A DNA stretch of 64,000 bases from Tricholoma matsutake (taxonomy: Eukaryota > Basidiomycota > Agaricomycetes > Agaricales > Tricholomataceae). The position numbers and the translations under genes were made by a program. The DNA lies in assembly GCA_026075535.2 (NCBI GenBank), contig AP026548.1, positions 10,044,001-10,108,000 on the forward strand. The letters run 5' to 3'. Of the stretch, positions 44,612 through 56,370 are shown one piece after another; positions within the stretch are counted from its first letter, which is position 1; every line of letters starts with the position of its first letter. The notes under the pieces were generated by a model, which had not been told where the DNA came from, ran no database searches, and was given only the letters and a program-made list of their open reading frames with translations.

Positions 44612-46082
44612 CTACAGTGCATCGATAGAGGCCAGTTCAGCCGCTCTTTCATGGGAACTTCCCCGTGCCAACGTCTCCAAGTCAACCAGGTATACTACAT
44701 TGTCCTTCTTGCAGAAGTTGCGTCGTGCAATGTCGCGGTGAACGTATCCTTCCGAGTGAATGCGAGCAAGAGCGGATTTCATCTTCCTCCTCGTCTGAGT
44801 ATCGACTGGCCCAGTTTCGGGGATTGCAGTACCGACGTCTTCAAGAGCAAGGAGCCTCAGGAGTCCCCAAACATCGTAATATCCACGGACACGTGGAATG
44901 ACTTCCCCTTGGAGATTATGTAAAATTGCATAATTACGCACCTCCCTATCAAGCCCATCAATGGAATCTTTCCTCTGAAAAAGGTCTACGACTTTGCAGA
45001 AGACATCCAGACTGCCTCTGGCAAGAATTCCCCTCGCCAACGTTGCCCTTACAGTGCAGCCCCGTTGCAGAGCATGACGCACGGAAGTACGGTTGAAATG
45101 GCAAAGGCGAGGGTCAAGTTGCAAGATTTCATATGATCTGGCCACGACGGTCGAGCGAGAAGACCCTGCCAGTCTGATAGCCTGGTCACGGCTACGGGTG
45201 GCTGTGGCAGATGTACCAAAGTATCGGTTAGAAGGCGGTTTAGCAAGGGTTGGGGAAGTATGAAACCAGGTGGAGGTGACTTCGGCAAGCAGGATAATGC
45301 CCACAAAGGCTTTGAGCATACTTGGCAGGTCGGTCGGATTGAGCACGCTTGGCGCGCCCGTCCAATCAATCTCAATCGGCCCATAGTACTGCAAGGTTTT
45401 GCCTTTGAAATCGGTAGTCTCAATGCGTTGAAAAAACCAAGCCCGCTGCATATTGCTGAGGACGCCGTACTTGTTGTCGTTGAATGTCATGTAGCCATAG
45501 AGTTGGTACACAGCGTCGATTGATTGTCGCTCCAAGACGCTGGGATCATTTTGTCGAAAATATCCAGGCAAATCTTCAAGAGGTGCCGCCCATTTTGTCT
45601 TGTACTCAACCTGTACCATAGAATGAGAGAGGTCAAATAGAGAGATCAGTGATACGCACCACAACCTTTGGGTGTCGGGTGGCGTGCCGCAACCACGAAA
45701 AGTCAGGCTCCCCAACAATCTGATTATTCCCGGTATCTGAACGCATAAACCGCCCCTTAATCCCCAGTATCTCCAGCACCTCTATGACCAAATCATGTAG
45801 TTGGACTACTGCTTCGCCACGAACATCTTCTTGGCCTGACACAGCTCATGGTTTCTTTGGCATGGAGCCGATATCATATTGGGCACCGGAGGTGATCTTC
45901 ATGGCGGCCATGTGAGCAGTGACAGCCTGGTGGATCTCGGTCTCAAATCCAGTCCAGGGGGAGAAGTTTGCAAGATCAGTTCGTGGATACGCTCGCTCGC
46001 TTGTGTACGCGGAAATGTGAACATCATCGGTCCAAAAAATACCAGTTGGGCTATAAGGCAAAGTGGGGAGCATCGTTTTCAT
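44612..46082 (-). pseudogene. Second nuclease-kinase fusion gene, one premature TGA
   Basis: From ATG 46082 the frame runs leftward to 45660, then a 49-nt GT-AG intron (45659-45611), then 45610-44612; 473 codons before the stop. Restriction-fold motifs: Asp127 in GEPDF, Glu143-x-Lys145 in VEYK, and YGYMTF a little later. Kinase motifs: Lys in DVFCKVV, Glu in DREV, HRDIARRNF, and DLE in place of DFG. The architecture parallels the gene at 19468 without the coiled coil. The only lesion is TGA at codon 79 (45848-45846), so this may be a recent pseudogene; upstream exons are possible because an acceptor-like sequence precedes the ATG. Confidence 0.7.
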
Positions 46083-46124
46083 AATGTTGTCGAGGCAAAA
46101 TTGGCGTCCACCTGACCTTCCCAC

Positions 46125-48189
46125 AGTAAGAGCCTAATATTATAAGTAGTAGTGAGGCATCATGCTCGTGACTTAGTATTGCTAGGCTGTCATTAATGCC
46201 CAACACCAGTATTAATTCCTCCCCCAAATGCTTATTTCTAACTTCAAAGGTAAGCCTATGTACTGTGCTCACATAAGCTATAGCTTCGGGCATGTGCGGC
46301 ATTGTGCACGGCACTTTCCCACCATTCCGATCATCAACAGATCATGGTCTCCCACGGTTGATCAACGTGCATGACACCTTCGGCTAACCGTGCGCTCATC
46401 ATCCCCGACGATGAGCACACTATTCCACTCATTCTCCAACATTTTCCTTCGCTTTTTTGTGTATATAACACTTTTACATGTATATATAGTGTTAATAAAC
46501 ACATATTTTCGCTTTTTCACCTATATTAGCTTGTAAACCAACATTCTCCCTTCATAAGGGGAAGAGGAGGGGTCTATTCTTTTAATTGAGGGGCTCAACT
46601 ACATGTACAGGGCTATATAATTATATATATATATAATATATACATGACAGAGGAAGGGAGCTGCATGAAGTGGGAAGGGGGGGAATGGGGAGAAGTGAGG
46701 GAAATATGAGACAGGTACCATCTACTGTGCTTGTGCATTTTCTACAGCCAAAGGTGTGTGTGTAGAGGGGTATAAGGGTGTCTGTAGAGGTGGGGATTGA
46801 TGTTGGGAAAGTTGGGAACAAGGGGCTCTCTGACAGGACACCTGTATGGGGAGTGGGAGAGGTTGTCACTTACCTGCATCCCTATGCCTTCCCCTTATGC
46901 AATGCACACAAAAAGAGTATATAATGGTCCCAATGAACGATCTGATAGACCCCATGAAGACCCTACAGTTGTTAGGATAGCCAGAATAGAGAATATCGAG
47001 TCAGGAGGGAGTATGCTTACTCTGGGAGATCCGTGGTACCAAAACATTCGCTTTCTTCGTTTCCTAGGCCTAATAATAGTGTAGATTGAGGGTAGATTAA
47101 GGAAATAGTTGGGGGAGAAGGTTCTGGCTCACAAGGGCATGGGCCTCCCATCAACATAGGTGAACTTCACTCACCATGAAGCACACACTGTTCCTATCAT
47201 CCAAAGGCTCTCCTGTGCATTTATAGTAGTATATTACCCTTCATTTATGACCTACAGGTTGTCAATATGGTCAATACTTCGTCCTAAAAGACAGTATCTT
47301 CAACTACTCACCTATTCACCTTGTTACTCCATGCCAGCTGATGAGGACCACTGGTGGTTGTATATACACATATACCAAGGTATGTTAAGTATAAATACTG
47401 CTTTATAGCAGTCTATGAGTCTGTAAAAGAGAGGGGAGGAGTCAATACATTCAGGTAGGTTACAGTCACTCACCCAAGGCCTACAGAGCCTCTATGTCTC
47501 AACATAGTGCAGATATAATGATTTAATCTCATGGTGATACATGTTACCTTGAGTTAGAGACCACCCAGATAGTAGAAGAGCCTGTTCCATGCACCAGAGA
47601 GTAGACTGAACCAGGTATTCCAAAAAAGGCAATAATCCGAGTATATCTCCACAGGAACGCAACATGCTGTTAATCAGAGAGCAGGGGCAGAGAGAGGTAA
47701 TGTTAATGGGTCTCAAGGCTTGCCCCGATTAACCACTCCAAGATCTCTTGATTTGCACATATCTCACTCATCTCTCCATTGATTTCCATTGTCTCTTTTT
47801 ACGAGTCCGAGGTACAAGGACTCGTCTTTATAACCTGACGAACATGCCATCAAAATACAGGTTTAAGTGCGGTGCCAAATAAGCTTTCCTTTGAAAGTCA
47901 GCCCCTACAGATTTTCAAAGTCAGCGGGTTCTTCCAACATGCGGATTTTGGATCAAAATGGAAAGTAGGTCTCACGGTTCATTTTGAACATTCAGCTTGA
48001 TCACACAACCTGTACCATGGTCCACGACGACTACCACAGCCCAGCGGAGAACTGGGAGGGGCACTGGGAAGACCCATGGAGGAGGACACTTGTCAGGTAA
48101 GCACCAGCCAACTGCCCTCTTGGTGCCCCATCACTGATACCATATCATACACAACGCCTACCCCCAATGTGAAACATCAACCCAGCACC
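46125..48189. other. No supported gene; microsatellite and small hairpin
   Basis: Holds an AT run (about 46618-46644, TATATATATATA) and, at 47801-47825, an 8-bp perfect hairpin ACGAGTCC-nine bases-GGACTCGT. From 48020 the sequence is homologous to the 6.2-kb locus (GACCCATGGAGGAGGACAC). Open frames are short and unconvincing. Confidence 0.45.
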
Positions 48190-48710
48190 TGCTCCCAGCC
48201 CTACGAGCAACTGCTGGTAGGGTGGATCATGGGTGCTACCAGCTGATGACAACCCAATGGCCACACCACCCATCCCAGCCTCATGAGCAACTGCTCGTGG
48301 GGTGGATCGTGGGTGGAATGGCGACAATGACACCACCTGATGACAACAACGATGCCCAATGGTACCCATGTGGTACCCACCCCACGCCTACGAGCAACCA
48401 CTTGAAGGGTGGATCATGGGTGCAGCTCAGCTAGAATGCCAGGCATGCAGAGATGAGGAGGATGAGACCGCACCCCAGCACCCACCTCCCACCACTGCAA
48501 GCCCTTGCTCACAGGGTGGATCGGGTGCTAACAGCCCTCCATGACAATGAGCATCCAGCACCCCACTATCAATGCCAACACCACCAGCACCAGCACCAGC
48601 ACCAGCACCAGCAGGAAGATGATAGGGACAAGGGGGAGATGACAATTCCCATGGCACCAGACCCCTCCACTACGAGCAACTGCTCATAGGGGGAAAGGCT
48701 GGTGCGTATG
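48190..48710. repeat. Hairpin-module cluster B
   Basis: Modules at about 48199, 48279, 48388, 48500 and 48669 share CYACGAGCAACTGCTCRTRGGG followed by GGATCATGGGTG in most copies. The copies at 48199 and 48279 form 11-bp stems around an AC spacer. A CACCAG/CAGCAC microsatellite lies between (48579-48613). Confidence 0.7.
48579..48613. repeat. (CACCAG)n microsatellite
   Basis: About six units of CACCAG in a row. Confidence 0.85.
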
Positions 48711-48756
48711 AGCCAATGGCAGTGGGGAAAACAATGCCAAGAAATGACACAATGAA

Positions 48757-48791
48757 ACAGCCCAAATGATGTGCATCATTGTTTGGGCTGT
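48757..48791. repeat. Strong hairpin followed by T-rich run
   Basis: ACAGCCCAAA (48757-48766) pairs perfectly with TTTGGGCTGT (48782-48791); the loop itself contains TGAT-GTGC-ATCA. A run of seven Ts follows at about 48797. It closes the hairpin-module cluster and could be an element end. Confidence 0.7.
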
Positions 48792-49652
48792 AGATATTTT
48801 TTTCTTCTTTCTTTTTGTACTTCGTTTTACTAACTTTTTGGCCTTTCTCCCTCCTCTCCCTCTCCTGCCCCCCTTTTATACTCATTATTTACACTGTGTA
48901 TAATTTCAAATATAATGTCACTTTGAAATTCTCAGATTGTTATGCTTTTTGCTAGTGATTGTAATGTAGGTTATTAATACTAAGTGTTAGTTGATGGAAA
49001 TACCAGCTAAGACACAGGCACTACCTCCCTTTTGTACATGAACAATTGATCAATTCCAGATGAAATTGATCACTTGTTGGTAGTATTTACTGTGAAGATA
49101 TCATGTTCAAGACAATATTGGACATTTTAGATATTTGTTACTCTTTTGTCATTCTTTCATCATCTCTCTTAGTAGTAGTTACATTTGATTTGCTTAGTTT
49201 ACTTCACCTGGCACCAAGGTAAGCCTACAACCTATGCACACATATATATAAGTAGATCTTAGAGGACTTGTTCATGCCAGGCTTTAGCCATGGCCTAATT
49301 GGACAAGTGCATTCTACAGAGTATACTGGCCTCTTCTTGCCCCAGCTCTTCGATCAATGGCACATTGTGTTGCTATTGAGATATTTTCAAGTTATTGCCT
49401 TTTTTGGAACCCTTGGTTGAACATGCTCTTGAGTATTTTCTACAGCCTCTCCTACTATCTTAGTGGTCTGTAACTCAAGGGAACATGTATTAATATGAGA
49501 TTACACCAAAAGCTCCTTCTTGATCCAGTACTGCCACCTCATTCAAGAATTCCCACAGTTCAAAGTGGGTAGAGTGAAGGGAAACTACACCTCTGGGTCA
49601 TAGAATAGCATAAATACTATACTGAAGCAAAGGAAAACCAAACGATGCCCCA
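48792..49652. other. No supported gene
   Basis: AT-rich sequence between the hairpin-module locus and the LINE. No coding or repeat structure that I can support. Confidence 0.4.
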
Positions 49653-51339
49653 GTGCCTGGCAATTGTCATGCTGGACAATCAGACACCGGCAGTTACACT
49701 GTAATTAGGGCAGACAACACTATCAGAGAACACCACAACAATTCAAAAAAGGGCAAACCCATGGCAACAACACCAGAACTATCTACCAGGGAGAAGCATC
49801 CAGCCCCCTTACAAGTGGAGAAAGGCAGGAGCACCAGACGAATGGGCACAATACCACAAAGTGGAGTCAATCTGGGAGACATATCAGATGCCGAAGGAGG
49901 GCTCTCCTGGCTAGCCACAAAGGGTCTACTGGCCCTGTCAGGCTCAACCCCATCACTGACATCGCTGGCTGAGATGCTGTTTCAAGTTGGAGCCCTACCA
50001 AACACCCCACTGCAAACTCTAAATGGAATCTGGGCAGTGGCTTTTTTATTGCAGGAACTAGAATTGATGAAAACAACAAGGGAGGTCACTACTACAGTAT
50101 TGAAAGAACTAACCCCTCTCATTGACATGCTACAGAACATGTTTATAGAAAAAGCAGAGGAACTCACAGCCAGAATACTCAAATCCACAAAAGAGGTAAT
50201 AACACAGGCCAAAGACTCAATTGAAGAACTGGGTAAAGCAACAGAAAAAATGATAAGTATCACAGAGAAGGAGAAGGCAACAGCCACACCCTATCAGGAT
50301 GCCCTGAACCAGGGTACAGTCGGACCACCAGTCCAAGTGGATCCAAGGGTCAGATCAAAGGAAAGTATACCCTCTCAGTGGACATACCAGAACTAAAAAC
50401 ACTGCCAGCCCCACAGCTACTAAAACAACTGAACAAAAAACTGACCAAATCCATGAAAACAACAAATGAAGAGTGCAAACTACGATTGGCAATATGGCTC
50501 AAAAATAGAGGGCTGCTCATAGAAGCTGGAGACAACAAATCCATGCCATGGCTCGGCAGTGAGGCAGACATCCTGCACATGGAATGCGAGCTAGGCACCT
50601 CCATTCTACCAGAAGCTTGCAATTACAACATCACGGCATATTTTGTCCCACTAACCTTTGACATAATGGAGAAATTGCACATAGAAGAGGTAACAGAGTC
50701 AAACAGCTTACCCAAGGACTCAATCAATAAATGCAGGTGGGTGAAGGCCCCTGTATGGCAAAACCCAAACCAGTTGGTAGGTCATATGATCATCACGTTC
50801 ACAGACCCAGATGGCACAAATAAAGCCATACTCAATGGGCTAGTCATTTGCAACAAAAAGGTATCAGTAACCAAATGCAAAAGAGAACTGATCAGATGCC
50901 TCAAGTGCCAGGGATACAACCATGTAGTGCACAAGTGCATTATCAGCAGAGACATCTGTGCCAGGTGTGGAGAAGACCACAGGACCAGTGACTGCAGCGC
51001 ATCAACACTACTATGTACCCCATGTGGAATACGTGGACATGCAAGTAGTGATCAGATGTGCCCAGTTTCCTCAGGAAATGCACCAAACACGATGAGAGGA
51101 ATCTAGAGAATCTACTTCCTTTCTACCCTTCTATGGAGACCTGGACATGGGAAGCAGCCCCACCAAGTAATCAAAGGCTGACAATCACCGCAGGACTGAC
51201 AGACCTCATGCAACCAGTCAGGAGAGGAACAATATGGCAAACTCAACTAAATTTCCAACCTAGACATGCAGCTCCAAACAGACGAGGACTTGAGCGCCAA
51301 TCATGGGACAGGCAAGAACCTGATGCAAAGTATGAATAA
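49653..51339 (+). pseudogene. LINE ORF1 (gag-like, three zinc knuckles)
   Basis: Open from 49653, first in-frame ATG at 49761. An N-terminal segment with a helical, charged region (LIDMLQNMFIEKAEELTARI) shifts frame near 50370 into the main part: HMIITFTDPDGTNKAIL, then three cysteine knuckles (CLKCQGYNHVVHKC, CARCGEDHRTSDC, CTPCGIRGHASSDQMC) at about 50900-51062. Another shift near 51062 leads to LENLLPFYPSMETWTWE and the end at 51339, overlapping ORF2 by 17 bases. This is the ORF1 type of Tad-like elements. Confidence 0.8.
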
Positions 51340-52618
51340 TCAAATGAGCAAAGAAACAAAGTTAAGAATCCTACAAATAAATCTAAATAAATCACTCACC
51401 ACGCACCTGGAGCTCATCAACGACTCACTAGCGGCACACTGGGACATCATACTAATACAGGAACCATACGTTACATGTTTCAGCAGCATCAGAACACCAA
51501 ATCACTTCACATCAGTAACTCCCACCTTGAGGGGGATTTTGGACATACCAGTGCAATCCACGATATGGGTAAATGCAGCTCTATCCACAAACGATTGGAA
51601 AATATTAGACATACCAGACACAAACAACATAGCAGCAATCAAATTAACAGGTGCATATGGCAGACTACAAGTATTCAGTATATACAATGCATGTGAGAAC
51701 TCACACTCACTTGCAGCACTAAAGAGATACATGCATGACAATGGGAATGGCCACCAAGGGCCTGAGAACCTTCATGTACTGAGGGGAGGGGACTTCAACT
51801 GACACCACCCAATGTGGGATAGGGATGAAGACACACACCTGTTCACATCCAAAGCCCTTGAAGATGCAGGAGAACTGATAGACCTGGTAGCAGACCACAA
51901 CATGCACATGATGCTACCAAAGGGCATACCCACACTCAAGCACATGGTATCAAAACACTACTCTAGGCCTGACAATGTTTTCTGTAATAGCAGTCTCATG
52001 AGCCATGTGGTGAAATGTGACACCATGCCAGATAGGCAACTGGGAAAAATGGATCACTACCCAATAGCAACAATACTGGAATTAACACAGGAAAGGGCGC
52101 CAGCAAGGTCATCCCTAAACTTCAGGAAAACAGACTGGGAGGAATTTAACGTTCACCTGGGAAACAAGCTGGCAGTAATCCCAATACTGTCTGAGATCAG
52201 AACCGATGAAGAATTGGGCAGGGAAATAGAACTGCTCACAGCAGTGATTCAGAATACAATTGAAAACAAGGTCCCCGTAAACTTCCCATGCCCCCTTTCT
52301 AAGAGGTGGTGGATGAAAGACCTGAGGAAAATGAAAAAGGTAGTCAATAGGCTATGCACTGAATCATATAGAAACAGAGCAGTGGATGAACACCCAAGTC
52401 ACCAAGACCTTCAACAGGCCCACCAAAGATATGCAGAGGACATCATTAAAGCTAAGACAGACCACTGGAATGAATATCTGGAAAATGTGGACAGTTCAGA
52501 CATATGGATGTTCATCTCCAACCCAGTAGGCGATGGAGGACAGTCTGGTCAAATGGCCAATTTTGACCATCAAAATAAATTCCAAATGATATTCAAGATA
52601 CATAGAGGACATGAATAG
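51323..52618 (+). pseudogene. LINE ORF2 5' part: AP endonuclease, RT missing
   Basis: The frame reads LRILQINLNKSLTTHLEL, DIILIQEPYV (catalytic Glu), and GGDFN followed by TGA (51800) then HHPMWDRDED, and later MDHYPIATI (catalytic Asp-His), all hallmarks of the APE-type endonuclease. The region up to 52618 is the linker before RT, and RT is absent, so the element is 3'-truncated. The TGA stands where GDFN-x-HHP normally has Arg. The other end of such an element (RNase H to 3' end) is at 17.3 kb. Confidence 0.85.
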
Positions 52619-53735
52619 AATCATATTGATCCCAAAATCATGAATTTTGGTGGGCTAGTTTTTGAGATATGGAGAAAATACTGAAAATACTGAGTTTGAG
52701 AGTTATTGGAACAATGAGATGTTAAAAAAATCGGTTTCTTGTCATGGTCCATCCATAAATATAACATAGTAAGTCCTCTGACAGGTTTGGTGATTTTTAG
52801 TAGTTTACATAAGTGTGAAAGCAGGTGATCATACAATTATGAGAGTTAGAAGTTGTAACTTGTTGTGTACACATTCAAAATTCTTGATTTTGACTGTTTC
52901 TGAATCCTTCAACCCCACAGACATTGGGAACATAATTATTTCCCCCCTTTTACTTGTTAGAGTCCGTTCCAAAGGCCTGTACTCTTTATTGCCATATGTG
53001 CATGTGACTGTTCTGAACAATCACATGCACAAATTATTACACATGTGATGGTTCTGAACAATCACATGCATAAATTATTACCCATGTGATGATTCTGAAC
53101 AGTCACATGCATGAATTATATATTTTTATTTTTATTTGTGGCTACATATATTTAATGTTAAGTCCTGCATGTGATAGTTCTGAACTGTCACATGCATGAA
53201 TTATTGTTATACATAATTATTTCCCACCCTTTACTTGTTAGAGTTTGTTGCAAAGGCTGTACTCTTTATTGCTATATGTGCATGTGACTGTTCTGAACAA
53301 TCACGTGCACAAATTATTGTATATGTGATGGTTCTGAACAGTCACATGCATGAATTATACATTTTCACTTTTATTTATAGCCACATATATTCCACTATGA
53401 TTAATGAGAAGTCCTGCATGTGATAGTTCTGAACTGTTGCATATTTAATGACAGGTCCTGGCACTGCAAGTGATTGTTCGGAACTGTCACATACATGAAT
53501 TAGGGGCACTAGGTAGGATTCCCACAGTCCATTGCAAAGGCCGGTATGTACTCTCTTTATTCCCAAATGTGCATGTGATGGTTCTGAACAATCATGTGCA
53601 TGAATTATTACACATGTGATGGTTCTGAACAGTCACATGCATGACATGAATTAGGGGCACTAGGTAGGATTCCCACAGTCCATTGCAAAGGCCTGTATGT
53701 ACTCTCTTTATTGCCAAGTGTGCATGTGACAGTTC

Positions 53736-54573
53736 TAGTGTTTAAAGGTCCAGTCCAGTCCAGTTTTTGACTTCCAAATGGGGCAACCGGCAACCGCAAC
53801 CGGTCTAGGACCGACCTAGATACTGGAGGACCGCAACCGGACCCTTTAGGACTGGTCCTAATTGGTCCATGGACCGAAAAAAGACTGGTTCAGACTGGTT
53901 TTTTGTCGTAAAATTTATTGTGCCAAATAACCCATATGTATCTCAACAAATATGACCATCACCTCATATATATTATATTAATGGATAGAGATTGTAATGC
54001 TACGTAGATCGATCCAACATTTAAGCAATTCCGTCAAGATTTGACTGAGATATGGCCAAAACCGAAAGGACATGCATTCAAGTTGCAGTTTGTAGTTTGT
54101 AATTTGTAGTTTGTAGTTGCACTCATTTGGGCTGTTGTATAAATAAAATCTGATGGTACAGATGATTAGGTGTGTTGTTGTTACTTTTATGATGCTATAT
54201 AGCTGTACAAAAAAAATTATAGCTCAGGTAATAAGCAATGCAATCAAAGTTGTTCTGATACAACAAAATACTCGTACAGAAATGTTTTTGGTCATATCTC
54301 AACCAATTCTTGACCGTTTTTGATGATCCAGGGACCGAAAACAAAGAAAATATGTGTGGGAGTAAGGTCTAACACACGTTGGAATGAGAGACCGGTTGCA
54401 ACTGGTTTTAACCAGTTTTTCATTGGTCCTACTATATTTTTCAAAACGAAAGACCAGCAACTGGACTGAAAAAGACCGGTCCATAAATAGACCACTGGTC
54501 CGGTCCTAATCGGTCCAGTTCAGTTCAGTTTCGGTCTTTTTTTCGGTCCTACAGACTGGACCTTTAAACACTA
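53736..54573. mobile_element. Non-autonomous hAT-like element with 8-bp TSD
   Basis: Ends TAGTGTTTAAAGGTCCAG and its reverse complement (last bases TTTAAACACTA). It is flanked on both sides by GACAGTTC, an 8-bp duplication cut from a satellite hairpin; an 8-bp TSD and a TAGTG-type end are hAT features. Subterminal sequence is full of ACCGGT/GGTCCGGT words. It is 838 bp with no transposase. Sequence around 54100 has TAGTTTGTA repeats. Confidence 0.85.
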
Positions 54574-55200
54574 GACAGTTCTGAACAATCACATGCATGA
54601 ATTATACATTATTTATGGCTACATATATTCTACTATGATTAATGAGAAGTCCTGCATGTGATAGTTCTGAACTGTCACATGCATGAATTAGTTTACTACA
54701 TAATTATTTCTTTTACTTGTTAGAGTCTGTTGGAAAGGCCTGTACTCTTTATTGCCATATGTGCATGTGACTGTTCTGAACAATCACATGCATGAATTAT
54801 TATACATGTGATGGTTCTGAACAGTCACATGCATGAATTGTACATTATTTATGGCTTCAGGACTGTCATGCATGAATTAGGGGCACTACATAGGATTCCC
54901 ACAGTCCATTGCAAAGGCCTGTATGTACTCTCTTTATTGCCAAATGTGCATGTGACTGTTTTGAACAATCACATGCATGAATTATTCTGTACCGTCACAT
55001 GCATAAATTATGCATTTTCACTTTTAATATGTGCATGTGACTGTTCTGAACAATCACATGCATGAATTATTACACATGTGATGGTTCTGAACAGTCACAT
55101 GTATGAATTACACATTATTTATGGCTTCAGAACTGTCACATGCATGAATCAGGGGCACTACATAGGATTCCCACAGTCCATTGCAAAGGCCTGTATGTAC

Positions 55201-55993
55201 TAGCCTGGCAAGCCTGTCTTGTAGTATAGAGTGAAGACAGTCGTTCACTTATATAAAGCCTGGTACCCGATGTGGGGGGGCATGTGGCTACCTCCATTTG
55301 ATGTAAAATTCAAACTCCATGTTGGTTGCCACACCATGTGACCAAACGTGTCCATGTGTCACCTTTGTTTAGTTTAATTTCTTCATTACTTGCTATGCAC
55401 TGCTACACATTGCCTGCATGCCCGATCCCTCAGGACCTGGATTGAGCAACACTGATGGACATGTGCTAGCTCGCCAGCATCTTCACCCCAATTTGCCACA
55501 TGATCCATGATTATGTCCTTGAGGGCCTTTGCAAGGCTGTGGATGGAATCCATGCACTTCTAGTTGTATGGACTGGAGGTGGGAAAACAGGAATCTTTTA
55601 TGGATATGTACTACTTCTATGTGCATTGAAGGAACTTGAGTCTCCATGCCCTCTTCTCACATGAAAGTTTTGGGAAAATCTGTGATGATTATTGTTTATC
55701 CAACCAAGGGTCTTGAGGAAGAGATGGTGAGCTCAATGGTGCATATTTATCTGTGTTCATATATTCTCATTCACACTGGTAGGAGAAAACCTTCAAGAAC
55801 CTTGTAATTTCAGCTCTGGCCATCAATGAAGACACTTGCAGCAGCTCTACAGTACTTATCAGATGAGGAAGATATGTAATGTGGTGGGCACATGGTAACA
55901 TAAAGATTGGCATGCATCAGCTTGAGTGTGGAGTTTGAAATATCCATCAAATGGAGGGTAGCTCATATCCCCCCTGCGTTGGGTCCCAGGCTA
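55201..55993. mobile_element. Non-autonomous MULE-like element carrying a helicase fragment
   Basis: Ends TAGCCTGG...CCAGGCTA, flanked by the 9-bp duplication TGTATGTAC (55192-55200, 55994-56002), as for Mutator-like elements. A longer inverted repeat of about 65 bp (containing ACCTCCATTTGATG and TTCAAACTCC) starts at 55254 and pairs with the right end; the left side has about 55 extra bases. Inside, broken frames read GLCKAVDGIHALLVVWTGGG then KTGIFYGY, and VYPTKGLEEEMV and VISALAINEDT, which resemble a RecQ/DEAD helicase with Walker A, so it looks like captured gene sequence (Pack-MULE style). Confidence 0.75.
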
Positions 55994-56370
55994 TGTATGT
56001 ACTCTCTTTATTGCCAAATGTGCATGTGACTGTTCTGAACAATCACATGCATGAATTATTATACATGTGATGGTTCTGAGCAGTCACATGCATGAATTGT
56101 ACATTATTTATGGCTTCAGAACTGTCATGCATGAATTAGGGGCACTACATAGGATTCCCACAGTCCATTGCAAAGGCCTGTATGTACTCTCTTTATTGCC
56201 AAATGTGCATGTGACTGTTCTGAACAACCATGTGCATGAATTATTACACATGTGATGGTTCTGAACAGTCACATGTATGAATTATATATTTTCATTTTTA
56301 TTTATGGCTACATAGTTTTTCACATGCAATAATTTATTTCTGCTTTACATTTTCTCCATCTTGTTCAAAC

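Larger units (their letters stand above)
52930..56330. repeat. Palindromic satellite array, about 20 hairpin units
   Basis: The core CATGTGACTGTTC-T-GAACAGTCACATG and its variants recur at least 20 times (for example at about 52999, 53045, 53086, 53169, 53282, 53574, 53615, 54655, 54765, 54806, 55026, 55075, 56030, 56067, 56210, 56251). They sit in a larger unit with GCATGAATTA, AGTCCATTGCAAAGGCCTGT and ATGTACTCTCTTTATTGCC. Two transposons interrupt it at 53736-54573 and 55201-55993. Confidence 0.9.
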
